Under the pieces are notes generated by a model, which did no database searches, was not told the DNA's origin, and saw nothing but the letters and a program-made list of their open reading frames with translations. A DNA stretch of 64,000 bases, taken from NCBI GenBank assembly GCA_964017185.1, contig OZ024876.1, positions 13,331,726 to 13,395,725 of the forward strand. Reading direction: 5' to 3'. Position 1 is the stretch's first letter; each line of letters starts with the position of its first letter. Positions 42,173-53,565 of this stretch are shown piece by piece. A program made the translations under genes and the position numbers. Source of the stretch: Rugalucina vietnamica. Its lineage: Eukaryota > Mollusca > Bivalvia > Lucinida > Lucinidae.

Positions 42173-43140
42173 ATTGATGCTTTATGTCTTACACATTCTC
42201 TCTATGTCACAGATCCATAGGACCACTTGTCAGGCACATAACCTTGTGGTCTCGTTACAGGATCAAACTTTCAAACTTGTACAGATAATTCAAAGATCCA
42301 AGGCTCTAACAGTTTTCGCACGGACAGGTAAATAACGATAAATAAATGTAATGAATACCGGATCACACTAGCATTCGGGATTGCGTTTCTAATTAAAATA
42401 CGCACAATATTTAAGAGTTTGTAGTAAAATACGTCAATACAATAAAACCTAAAACGTGGATGAGTCGATTTTATTTGTTTATAACGGTTTCCATGAAATT
42501 TTTCAGGATCTATGTGGATATTTTCGTTTAAATATTTAGGTACATTTGCCTTATCAAAACACACCGGAGTGTACAATGTACACCTCCCAAGAATAATCAG
42601 AAATTGATTGATGGGAGTAACAGGAAAACAAAAACATGTAAGAGATACACTATTTTTTGAAAAATATCCCCTACTTGTTGAAGACGATATATAAAAAGAG
42701 ACAATGGTACTTTCTCTGTTACAAAGCTCGTATTCAAGACGGTTGTAAGTTTAGGAGAATGAATTTTTAAAGACTGGATAAAAGGTAATGTTTTTATTTA
42801 AACAAGTTTTTCTCTTGAAAGTTAGTATTTTCATTCCTTTTAATTATTAGTGCTTAAATACACAGTGTGACGTCACATATTTAGTGAACCCCGTTTGTTT
42901 ACCTATTCCCTCAATAGTTCAAGTCACAGATCCTATTTTGCAGTGATAAACTAAATGCGATTATTTATGAAATTACCAGTAGTCTCGTACATATACACAG
43001 TGAAGCACGTGTGTATAGTTTTACTAGAAAAATGTGACACTAGTCACGTGACAGGAGGTTGAACTCAGAAACTGCATTTTCTATTTGTTTTGATATTTAT
43101 GTCCAAATTTAGCAATATTACAGGAATGAAGTTTATTTTT
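42173..43140. other. Non-coding spacer
   Basis: No supported gene. The minus-strand frame at 42271-42576 has no recognisable motif. Confidence 0.35.
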
Positions 43141-43151
43141 GTTGATTTTAT

Positions 43152-43262
43152 CGGTGTGTAAACTCAGGCAAAGCACTCAAAAACTAAACAAAGCCCGAAG
43201 GGTTTTATGAAAAAGTTTGTGAGAAATTCGCCTGAGTTTACACCTCGCTAATATCAAAAATA
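43152..43262. repeat. 111 bp palindromic repeat
   Basis: GTGTGTAAACTCAGGC and GCCTGAGTTTACACCTCG form complementary arms around AAGCCCGAAGGGTTTT. Confidence 0.75.
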
Positions 43263-43455
43263 ATAATTCATTCCCTTTAATGCCAACTTTGTCTCATAAC
43301 AGTGTATTTGTCGACACTGATTTAAATTTTTATAATCGGAGAAACCAGTTATTCATAAGGCAGCCATCTTGAAAATTTACATAGCGTAGAAAACACATAT
43401 CACAATAAATAGATGTTACAAAGAGGCTGTAAGAGCATGAGCTTTAAAACCATCA

Positions 43456-43732
43456 CGAAAACATGTCCGTGTAATGTATACCCCCTTGAACCCCACTTTT
43501 ATATAGCAAAACTGGGGTATGGAGGAGTATACCTATTTTTCTTTTTTTTGCTCCAAAACATAGATTGTGGGTACTCGTTAGAACCGCCTCGGCAAGGCGG
43601 TTCTAACGTGTACCCACAATCTATGTTTTGAGCAAAAATAAGAAAAATATCGAAATTTTTCAGCTGAAAATTTTCAATTTTAAAACCTCAAAAAATCCCT
43701 GTTTATTGCATGGGCAAGTTTTCGTAATGACA
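43456..43732. mobile_element. R3 palindromic MITE, full length reference copy
   Basis: Left end CACGAAAACATGTCCGTGTA, then CCTTGAACCCCACTTTTATA, GGAGTATACC, TTGTGGGTACTCGTTAGAAC, CGCCTCGGCAAGGCGG hairpin tip, GTTCTAACGTGTACCCACAA, and right end GCATGGGCAAGTTTTCGTAA. The inner 90 bp are almost perfectly self-complementary. No coding capacity. Confidence 0.92.
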
Positions 43733-43849
43733 TCCTCACTACATCTAAATTTGTTCTTTTGAGAGACAATCCGCTGTCTGGACAGATAGAGAGGCATGTC
43801 GATTTTTAAATGGGGCTCTAAAGATTAGAAATTAGAATATAGTAAAAAC

Positions 43850-44795
43850 CAAACTTTACTAAAATATGAACACGTACGGGGCTAATAGCACATAAATTCA
43901 ACACCAATACATAATACAGTAAGAACCACCACAGAAGAGAAGTATCGCCTTGGAACGATCAGTAATATAAGATGACTGGCGGGCTTAAAATAGTTTACAG
44001 ACCTAACCGCACCCTCAGTTTCTGCAGTGGTTCACAACATTTAGTTAGTTGTTCGGTCCTAATGGTAAATCTCTAACTCACCAATGAATCATCAATGACA
44101 CACAAATGGATCATGATGACGTCCAAGATGAATAAAAAACGAGGACTCACAGATACACTAGGCCTCCCGGCGATGGATAGCCCTGGGCGTCATACAAAAT
44201 AACTGAAAATCTGGAGCAAAAGAACAACACAATTTGAACCCCCGGTGGGCCAAGCAACAGACAAGAAGCTCCGGCCCATACCAGCTAAAATTAATAGCTT
44301 TAAGTCGGGGCCATCATAGAGTCTGACGCCCGACCCACCAGTGTGCAATTAAAGAAGGCAGCGTAGTTATCAACCATGATTGGGTTTAACACTAAGCATG
44401 CAACAGTTAACATTTAACATAAAACATTTAAGTTATAATTATTATCCTGTACGTTTATAACGTATTTTTTTCTAAAATGAAAAGAAAAAATCGTTCCTTC
44501 CTATAAGTTTCTTAAATTTATAAAACAAGTCACCATAAAATTCTGGTTCCAAAAGGCCATCACGTAAAAGCGCCTTTTACCCAACATTAAATTTGGAAAT
44601 CGATTCATAGTGTCTACGATAAAATTTAGAAAATAATTGTCGAAGTTTATGATACCGATTGCTCTGTTGGAGAAGTTTGGCCGTTAAACATTCATTTCGA
44701 GCGCTGGTCCGTAACATGATTGCAGACTCTAGCAAACCTAATAAATTGCGAAATGTATACACCATATGCACGACGACGTAAATGGATAATTTACT
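43850..44795 (-). pseudogene. R4 retroelement, minus strand, with RT C-terminal remnant
   Basis: On the minus strand from 44795: GVYTFRNLLGLLES-like frame, SARNECLTAKLLQQSNRYHK, LRQLFSKFYRRHYESISKF (44771-44577), then frameshifted remains and the 3' tail down to 43850. The last 150 bp of the tail are missing. Confidence 0.82.
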
Positions 44796-44943
44796 ATACT
44801 AAAGGACTAGCAGCATTTCCGATACTTGCAGATAATTTTGCTAGTGGCGTATTCCACGTTTCATTACAAATGTTTCATTGAGAAACGTCGAAGATGGATT
44901 CATGTTTCCGTACAAACATCGATTTCACTGCTGCTATAACATC

Positions 44944-45150
44944 AGGAAAACATGTCCGTGTAATGTGTAACCCCTCAAACCCCACTTTTATATAGCAAAA
45001 CTGGGGTATGCAGGGGTATACCTATTTTTCTTATTTTTGCTCCAAAACATAGATTGTGGGTACTCGTTAGAACCGCCTCCGCGAAAATTTTCAATTTTTA
45101 AAGCTAAAAAAAATCTCTGTTTATTGCATGGGCAAGTTTTCGTAATGAAT
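44944..45150. mobile_element. R3 MITE lacking the right central arm
   Basis: AGGAAAACATGTCCGTGTAA left end, GTGGGTACTCGTTAGAACCG, then directly CGCGAAAATTTTCAATTTTT and right end GCATGGGCAAGTTTTCGTAA. A deletion removed one arm of the hairpin. Confidence 0.85.
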
Positions 45151-45680
45151 AATTCTATGACAAACTGTAACCAGAGATCATACTGTTTGTTTGTGGTTAC
45201 AATCATGAATACGGTATGTACATCAGGTGTTTAATTGGCATTTTTTATTGTTGTTTCTTTTTTCCAATCATTGAAACAAATATTAACAAAATGACGTGAA
45301 GAACAGCCAGCTACCTTATTTATTACTGATTTGATTTTTTTTTAAAATTGGAATTGCGTATTGGAAAGTCACCGAGCGGGAACATCCCACTACACATTCA
45401 CCCCCTACACCCACACCACACACATTTAGACATCGGCTAATGAACCAATGATATTTATTTATCAGAATAATGCAATATAAGATTATCTGTACGTAACAGA
45501 CAGCAGCTTTAAATCAGATTGCATTATCCTTCGGAGAAGTAGATTTCTAGTACTGGATCAGTATCCCTAATCGTATGTAAACGCCTCTTCATGTGAACAC
45601 ATTATTTTCCCTTTTTCAACCACAGTTGCACAGCTTATGGACATGCAGCTTTGATTTCACACATGCAAATCACCGGCTTT
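45151..45680. other. Non-coding spacer
   Basis: Nothing recognised. A C-rich stretch (ACATTCACCCCCTACACCC) lies near 45393. Confidence 0.35.
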
Positions 45681-45681
45681 G

Positions 45682-46480
45682 TTATAAGGTATGGCCCATC
45701 CCTTTTCACATTAATATACCCACTGCTATTAAAGGATCTCAGTTTTATTTTCGTTTATGAGCCGCGACGCGAGAAAACCGGTCTTCGGGATTTCCGACCA
45801 GCTCTGACACAAACCAGCCTGTACAGTCACAGAAGAAAGCCAGAATCTTGAAATTTTGCATATAAGTAGAGGAGGAATTGTACTATCTGTGTAGTGAAAA
45901 CAAAGGTGTGATCAGCTTCGCAGTTACTGCGAAGCTGATCTGCGCCTTTGTTTTCGACAATGCAGATTGTTTGTTTTCCCATGCGGCGGCTCATAAGGCT
46001 GCAAATGATGCTTTCGAAAATGTAAAATATATGTTCATTGTATACCGTATTAGTGAAGATATGACATTTAAAAGTAACAGCTGTATAAAGTGAGTAACAG
46101 ATGACATTGATATCAATTCCGTGTCGTAAATAAAGAACCATATCATTACGAGCTAAATGGTAAATAAAAATAAAACACATATCCTTTAAGAGCAGTAAAC
46201 ATATTAATGAGAAAAGGGATGGGCCATACCGCGGTTTCGGCTACTTAACCTTCAGATTTATCAACAGGATAGTCGATGCAAATATCATTATTATCCAAAC
46301 GTATAAAACGTTGGTTAGAAAATGGATCTAAACCGACAATGAATTTCTGATTTCTCAGAATACCCTTGCTTATCTCAAAGGACCAAAAGAAAAATATAAT
46401 ATGCATTATGGATGATGTACGGGGAGACTTTTTAGGGCCGCCACTCGGCAGAACACCAGCTGCATTTGGGTATTTATATC
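45682..46480. repeat. R2 inverted pair flanking an R1 element
   Basis: 45682-45755 is R2 in plus orientation (GGTATGGCCCATCCCTTTTC) and 46160-46255 is R2 in minus orientation (GAAAAGGGATGGGCCATACC); they can pair over about 60 bp. 46256-46480 continues with the R2 body (TTCTGATTTCTCAGAATACC, GATGTACGGGGAGAC). An R1 MITE sits between the two arms. Confidence 0.78.
45758..45993. mobile_element. R1 palindromic MITE
   Basis: TGAGCCGCGACGCGAGAAAA and CCCATGCGGCGGCTCA ends, internal hairpin GATCAGCTTCGCAGT/ACTGCGAAGCTGATC. It lies between the two opposed R2 arms. Confidence 0.88.
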
Positions 46481-46831
46481 ATAGATCATTCACGAGTTGT
46501 TTACAAATAGGGTTACCACAAGTATACTTATTCGCGAAAGAAAAGCGAAAATATTAAACGGAATCTTCTTATAATGGATCATTTTGATGGTATTTTCAGT
46601 GACACGGCTACATGTAATGTACAGTATGTAAAACGCTTCCTTTGGTAGCGTGTTTCGGGATACCTTATTATTATTTTTTTTCGTGGCAACTTGACAGCCA
46701 TGATATGAGTCAAAACGTCATGATTTTCATATTTAACGGTACTGACGATACTTACTTCACTTAAGTGAATTTTAGAAACAGGAAAGAAAGAAAAGCACGT
46801 AAGTTTTTCGCTTTTATTTTGTAAATAAGTA
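46481..46831. other. Non-coding spacer
   Basis: No gene or repeat recognised. Confidence 0.3.
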
Positions 46832-47282
46832 AACTGGTCAAAATAAGTTAAGCCCCATGTCAATTTTTCTCCATTGCCTAAGTTTAAATGTTTATTTCAA
46901 AAACTTCAAAAGAGATTGAAAACTCTTACTAAATCCAAGTTAGACAACAACTAGCATGATTACACAAAGTTTCAAGTTGAAATACAGATTGTCTTTCGAC
47001 GTGCGCTTCATTATCCGAGAATGTCCAGATTTTTGCCAATTTTACTATAGGAATAATAGGGAGCTTTTCATGATGTCTACTGAAACGTGTCACTCTAGAG
47101 AAAACTTTCTCAAATCAACGAAAATCAACTCATATGTAGGAGAATAATTCTATCTTAATTGCTGAAAATTGCATTTAATAGCGTTCATTCATTCAAAAGT
47201 TATGACAAAACAAAGTAGGAGATTTTTGCATTTAAGTCAATAGAAAAAAAATCAGCTGGGGCTTAACTTATTTTGACCAGTT
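46832..47282. mobile_element. 451 bp TIR element inserted at TA
   Basis: Perfect TIRs of about 26 bp (AACTGGTCAAAATAAGTTAA..GCCCCA) with TA on both sides (46830-46831, 47283-47284). No transposase frame. Mariner-like by target site. Confidence 0.9.
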
Positions 47283-47283
47283 T

Positions 47284-47381
47284 ATATTTACACTCAGTGG
47301 CAAAAATTAAAGGCAAAATTTTACTTAGAATACTTGCATTTTTCCACTTGGGAACTTTTTTGTTGCCACTGAGTGTAAAAG
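47284..47381. mobile_element. 98 bp TIR mini-element next to the 451 bp element
   Basis: TTTACACTCAGTGGCAA at the left and TTGCCACTGAGTGTAAAA at the right are complementary. It starts only a few bases after the right TIR of the neighbouring element. Confidence 0.8.
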
Positions 47382-47919
47382 TGATTCCTAGGATTCTTAT
47401 GTTCACTGAAAGTACTAAATGGTTAAAAATATTGATACTAAACGAAAATGTGGCTGCTAACGTAATAGATTATTACGCTGAGTCAATTTGTTTTTGTCTG
47501 AAAACATTATTTTCCTTTCTATACACTTATTGCAATATTCTGTAATAGTGAAGATATGACATTCCAAAGTAACTTGAAGTTGTATGAACTTAATAAAACA
47601 ACAATCAGCTAAATACCAGCTTTATTTTGAACATTGGAATTGTAATTTTGTATTGAAAAGTGTCCGATGTTACTGTACAAATCGTATGAACCGTTTGTGT
47701 AAATTCTAGAAATTGCAGCAATCATGAATGTCTGGCTTTCGCTGCCAGTTTTGTAAAGGGTCATTGATGAAGGTTCATTACCCGAAATTGTACAATATGG
47801 CCCACCTTCTCTCTTTGAATGTTTTTACTGCTTCCAAAGGATCTAACAATTATATTTTATCTACAACGTCCGTAAGGGTCACACAATTTAAATGTCAATA
47901 TGCAAAATCAGTTTTAACT
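47382..47919. other. Non-coding spacer
   Basis: AT-rich; nothing recognised. Confidence 0.3.
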
Positions 47920-48040
47920 CATTTAAGCCTGGTGTTCTTTTTATGGGACATAAGCAAACAGTATAGCACCGTAGAACGCAGCTTTCCATCTCTGGGGCGA
48001 TTCTGTTTGCTTAGAAGAATTCCATCGAAAACTTCTATAA
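47920..48040 (+). repeat. R5 repeat copy
   Basis: TTTAAGCCTGGTGTTC, GGGACATAAGCAAACAGTA and TCTGTTTGCTTAGAAGAATT. Confidence 0.75.
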
Positions 48041-48056
48041 AATTGGTTTACACTTA

Positions 48057-48590
48057 TGGAAGGAATTATTTTTCTTTTCAGTTTCGAAAAATCATTATAC
48101 GTTAAAAATGTATAGGATATAACTTAAATGTAATGCGACTGTCTGCATGCTTACTTTATTACCCAATCATGGTTGATAAATATGCTTTCTTCTTTAATTG
48201 CACGCCGGTGGGTCGGGCGTCAGACTCTTTGATGACCCGACTTAAAGTTATTCGCTTTTTGTTGGTTGGAACCGGAGCTTCTTGTCACAGGGGTTCATCT
48301 GGTATTTTGCTTTTGCTCCAGCTTTGTAATGTTGTTTAACGCCAATGGATCTCCATCGACGAGCAGCCTATTGGATCAGTGAGTCCTCGTTTTTGATTCA
48401 TTATGGTGGTTAACATTTTATTTGTTTGTCCTTGATAAATCATTGACAAGTTATAGGTTCACCACCGAACAACTCTTACTACATGTTGTGAACCACTGCA
48501 TAAGCTTAGGGTGAGGTTAAGTTATCGTACAAAGGTGTAAGCCCCAAGATATTTTGTTGTACTGATCGTTCCAAGGGGATACTTGGTCAT
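48057..48590 (+). pseudogene. R4 retroelement, 5' truncated
   Basis: Starts in the RT C-terminal remnant (GGAAGGAATTATTTTTC; NYFSFQFRKIIIR in frame) and continues through VGRASDSL and the tail to GATCGTTCCAAGGGGATAC, where it stops abruptly. Confidence 0.82.
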
Positions 48591-49249
48591 CTCGGAAAAT
48601 CCCGATCGAAATTATCGCGTATATACGCGGCGATTAATTCTCCTTATCAAGAGGAATCACTCCAAACCAATAATTCTTACTAAATAATGCAACCAATTGG
48701 GACTAAAGAATGAACAGAAATGGTTGGTCGCGCATCCGATACTTGAGGTGTGTGCTCCAGCAGTAAGGTCCCCCTCATCAAAAAAGATTACAACCCAGAA
48801 ATAAAAGATTACAAACAAATATTTTACTATCTGAAACTTTTTCAAAGATCAGAGATCAAAATGATGTAAAAAAGGTTAGTAGAAAAATTCTGTGATTCCG
48901 TCGGCAGATGGTTGAAATCCTAGTTCATTTTGCAAAATTTTGATCTCAAGTTTGATGTATTGTCTTTGATAAAGTTGCAAAATATTTTCTTTTAAGAAGG
49001 TGTTTAGTTACAGTCTAGAAATCTAGGTTATTAACAGTTTCAAGAAATGAAAATATGCCTAGATTCATACATGCTTATTTGTAGAATAAACTAAGTATAT
49101 CGAAGAAAGATTAGAATCGATCAAAACTATTTTTATCAGAGAAGGCGCATTTGTGGGTTAATGGTATGCAACGGTATGCAATACTTAACGTTATTTCCGA
49201 AAACAAAATCTAAATATATAGAATACGAAAAATAAACCTAACTTAATAA
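48591..49249. other. Non-coding spacer
   Basis: Nothing recognised. 48600-48640 has several CG dinucleotides (ATCGCGTATATACGCGGCGA), which form a short palindrome. Confidence 0.35.
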
Positions 49250-49727
49250 ACCTGAGTCCTGGTTTTTGATTCATCAGGATGTTTATCATGATTTATTTGT
49301 TTGTTCTTGATGATTCATTGACTAGTTAGAGATTCACCACGAGGACCGAAGAACTAACTAAATGTTGTGAACCACTGCAGAAGCTGAGGGTGAGGTTAGG
49401 TACCTGTAAAACCGGTTTAAGCCCGCCAGTAACTTTGTGTTACTGATCGTTCCAAGTCGATTCTTCTGTAGTGGTTCTTTTTGTTTTATGTCTTGGTGTT
49501 TAAAATTTTTTGTGCTGTTGGCGCCTTATGTATGTTTTCATATTTTTAGTTAAGTTAAGGTAACTGAGTGGCCACCTATTGGGAAAATAGCTGCTCATTC
49601 GGCTTACGATATGTTTCATGGTATAAGTACCTGATTGTTAGTTTGGTTTTTTCCCACCTCGGTTTTTGGAGTGGGAATCTTTTTCTGATTGCGCCTTTTC
49701 CTGATCTTTGCCTACTTGTACCTTCTT
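49250..49727 (+). mobile_element. R4 retroelement 3' tail, young subfamily
   Basis: From CCTGAGTCCTGGTTTTTG to GCCTACTTGTACCTTC. Differs from the tails at 52513-53272 and 62727-63285 at only a few positions. Confidence 0.92.
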
Positions 49728-50805
49728 AACCTCCTCTGACACACCGGAATGAAAACAAGTCTACCAAATAGCAGAATATTGGTCGTCAACACTTAAATTA
49801 CTAATTGTAACAGGAAATTTCAGAGAATAGCCCGCTTCTGAGCTTTTTTGGTTCTAATTGTTTTATGTTTTGGTATTGATTTTTTATATTGTTTGCATCT
49901 TATGTATGTTTTCATATAATTAGTTCAGTTCGGGTAACTGAGTGGCCGGCTATTTGGATATGTTCTCTTAGTATAAGTATCTGATGATCAATGTATACTC
50001 AGTACATAAAGAAACGCAAAAGGTATATTTTCTGTCATAACTTGTACAATTTTAAAGATAACTATTTACAATTTACAGAAAACAAAGAATAACATGTCTT
50101 TTACACGCAGACTGAATTCCATATTTTTTAAACACGGAAACATTATGTTTTTCGGCGCCAATAAAGAGTACCCACAAACAAAAAGGTCGCAAGAACTTGT
50201 GGTGATGAATACTCTCTTTTTTACCAATTTAAAAACTTCTTCTGTTCACTTTTTTGCCTTAAAACGATAAACATCAGTTTCTGATTGTCTTTAATAAATC
50301 AGAATTGAGTTTGTGCGACACTATCATAGTGTATGGCTATTTTGGCTGCTATAGTCAACAACATCAATATGTGGCCAAAATGCTCAAAACGATGGTCAAT
50401 CTGGCACACTTTAAAAGTTTGTGTCATAAGTAAAAATTGGGCTTGGCTGCAAATGATATGAGTAAACACTTCTTTCAGAAGAATAATACTGTCTAAAACA
50501 CAGCTGTATAATGTTCAAAAATGTAAAGCACCTTGCAGTTTGACCACAATTGGCAAAATTTTAAGAACGTCTAAAAATTAATTCGGGGGACTAGCAAATT
50601 GCAAATTACGTTAAATTGGCGTCGAATACTGTGGTTAAGTTTCATGCTGTCAAATTCTAAATCCTTGTCTTAACCTTGACTTTATCACCAAGAGAAACTG
50701 TTTTCAATGAACCGGAAGTTCTGAACTAGATGACCATTGGTCCTGTAGCTCACCTGAGAGATTATCACATTGTAAGCTCATGAGATTTAAATTAATTGAG
50801 AATCG

Positions 50806-53545
50806 ACCAATGAAAGTCTATGCATGGACACTATTGACCCCCGGGGCATGGCCAAATTTGACCCAGGGGCATGACTGGCACAATTTATAATGGGGACTAT
50901 CAAACATTGCTATATACAAAATATAGAAGCTCTGGGCCTTTTGGTTTCAGAGAAGAAGAGTTTTTTAATTTTTCCCATTGTAAGTCTATGGAGACTATCT
51001 ACCCCCGGGGCGTGGCCAAATTTGACCCCAGGGGCATGGCTGGCACAATTTATGTAGAGGACCATTAGCCATTGCCACATACAAAATATCAAAGCTGTGT
51101 GCCCTGTGGTTTCAGAGAAGAAGATTTTTGAATTTTCTTCCCATAGCAAGTCTACTGAGACTATCAACCTCCGGGGCCTGGCCAAATTTGACCCCAGGGG
51201 CATGAATGGCACAATTTATGTAGAGGACCATTAGCCATTGCTACATACCAAATAACAAAGCTGTGGGCCCTGTGGTTTCAGAGAAGAAGATTTTTTATTT
51301 TTTTTTTCCCATAGTAAGTCTATGGAGACTATCAACCCCCGGGGCGTGGCCAAATTTGACCCCAGGGGCATGAATGGCATAATTTATGTAGAAGACCATT
51401 AGCCATTGCTACATACCAAATATCAAAGCTGTTGGCCTAGTGGTTTCAGAGAAGAAGATTTTTTTAGTTTTTCCCATTGTAGGTCTATGGAGACTATCGA
51501 CCCCCGGGGCGTGGCCAAATTTGACCCCAGGGGCATGATTGGCATAATTTATGTAGAGGACCATTAGCCATTACCACATACAAAATATCAAAGCTGTGGG
51601 CCCTGTGGTTTCAGAGAAGAAGATTTTTTATTTTTTTTCCCATAGTAAGTCTATGGAGACTAACAACCCCTGGGGCGTGGCCAAATTTGACCCCAGGGGC
51701 ATGAATGGCACAATTTATGTAGAGGACCATTAGCCATTGCTACATACCAAATATCAAAGCTGTGGGCCTAGTGGTTTCAGAGAAGAAGATTTTTTTAGTT
51801 TTTAGTTTTTCCTATTGTAGGTCTATGGAGACTATCGACCCCCGGGGCGTGGCCAATTTTGACCCCGGGGACATGATTGGCACAATTTATGTAGAGGACC
51901 ATTAGCCATTGCCACATACCAAATATCAAAGCTGTGGGCCCTGTGGTTTCAGAGAAGAAGATTTTTTATTTTTTTTTTTTCCCATAGTAAGTCTATGGAG
52001 ACTATCAACCCCCGGGGCGTGGCCAAATTTGACCCCAGGGGCATGAATGGCATAATTTATGTAGAAGACCATTAGCCATTGCTACATACCAAATATCAAA
52101 GCTGTTGGCCTAGTGGTTTCAGAGAAGAAGATTTTTTTAGTTTTTCCCATTGTAGGTCTATGGAGACTATCGACCCCCGGGGCGTGGCCAAATTTGACCC
52201 CAGGGGCATGATTGGCATAATTTATGTAGAGGACCATTAGCCATTACCACATACAAAATATCAAAGCTGTGGGCCCTGTGGTTTCAGAGAAGAAGATTTT
52301 TTATTTTTTTTCCCATAGTAAGTCTATGGAGACTATCAACCCCTGGGGCGTGGCCAAATTTGACCCCAGGGGCATGAATGGCACAATTTATGTAGAGGAC
52401 CATTAGCCATTGCTACATACCAAATATCAAAGCTGTGGGCCTAGTGGTTTCAGAGAAGAAGATTTTTTTAGTTTTTCCAATTGTAAGTGGCCAAATTTGA
52501 CCCCAGGGGCATGGCTGGTTATAACTTGAATGTTATGCGACAGTCTGCATGCTTAGTTTTTAACCCAATCATGGTTGATAACTATGCTGCCTTCTTTAAT
52601 TGCACGCCGGTGGGTCGGGCGTCAGACTCTATGATGGCCCCGACATAAAGCTATTCATTTTAGTTGGTTGGGGCCGGAGCTTCTTGTCTGTTGCTTGGCC
52701 CACCGGGGTCCAACTGGTGTTTTTCTTTTGCTCCGGAGTTAGTAGGTTATTCGGCGCCCAGGGATCTCCATCGTCGGGCAGCTTACTCAGTCTGTGAGTC
52801 CTGGTTTTTGATTCATCAGGATGTTTACCATGATTTATTTGTTTGTTCTTGATGATTCATTGACTAGTTAGAGATTCACCACGAGGGCCGAATAACTAAC
52901 TAAATGTTATGAACCACTGCAGAAGCTGAGGGTGAGGTTATGGCCATGTAAAACCGGTTTAAGCCCGCCAGTAACTTTGTGTTACTGATCGTTCCGAGTC
53001 GATACTTCTGTGGTGGTTCTTTTTGTTTTATGTCTTGGTGTTTGGAAAATTTTTTGTGCTGTTGGCGCCTTATGTGTGTTTTCATATTTTTAGTTAAGTT
53101 AAGGTAACTGAGTGGCCACCTATTGGGAAAATAGCTGCTCATTCGGCTTACGATATGTTTCGTGGTATAAGTACCTGACTGTTAGTTTGGTTTTTTTCCC
53201 ACCTCGGTTTTTGGAGTGGGAATCTTTTTCTGATTGAGCCTTTTCCTGATCTTTGCCTACTTGTACCTCTTTATGTAGAGGACTATTAGCCATTGCCACA
53301 TACCAAATATCAAAGCTGTGGGTCCTGTGGTTTCAGAGAAGAAGATTTTTAAATTTTTTCCCATAGTAAGTCTATGGAGACTATCGACCCCCGGGGCGTG
53401 GCCAAATTTGACCCCAGGGGCATGAATGGCACAATTTATGTAGAGGACCATTAGCCATTGCTACATACCAAATATCAAAGCTGTGGGCCTAGTGGTTTCA
53501 GAGAAGAAGATTTTTTTAGTTTTTCCCATTGTAAGTCTATGGGAC
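50806..53545 (+). repeat. Tandem array, about 12 units of roughly 167 bp
   Basis: Each unit holds GTCTATGGAGACTATC, CCCCCGGGGCGTGGCC, AAATTTGACCCCAGGGGCAT, TTTATGTAGAGGACCATTAG, TACATACCAAATATCAAAGC and GTGGTTTCAGAGAAGAAGAT. Units are 163-172 bp. The segments 51308-51800 and 51981-52473 are offset by exactly 673 bp (four units) and I found one difference between them, so a four-unit block was recently duplicated. The array is cut by an R4 tail at 52513-53272. Confidence 0.93.
52513..53272 (+). mobile_element. R4 retroelement, young, inserted in the tandem array
   Basis: Starts TTATAACTTGAATGTTATGC inside the RT C-terminal remnant (TPVGRASDSMM frame) and ends CTACTTGTACC. The array unit breaks after GGGGCATGGCTGG and resumes at TTTATGTAGAGGAC; six bases expected between them (CACAAT-like) are missing, so no clear target duplication remains. 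Confidence 0.9.
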
Positions 53546-53551
53546 CTATCT

Positions 53552-53565
53552 GTTGCCATGGAAAC
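53552..53565. promoter_or_regulatory. X-box-like motif in R6
   Basis: GTTGCCATGGAAAC: an RFX X-box with one deviation in the right half. It lies in the R6 3' part just after the tandem array. Confidence 0.35.

Noticed and set aside
43413-43631. 72-codon ORF at an R3 copy
   Set aside because: The same peptide strings appear wherever R3 occurs and follow its palindrome; not a gene.
50806-53545. CRISPR-like array
   Set aside because: Repeats of 167 bp are contiguous without spacers, lie in an animal transposable element, and no Cas genes exist here.
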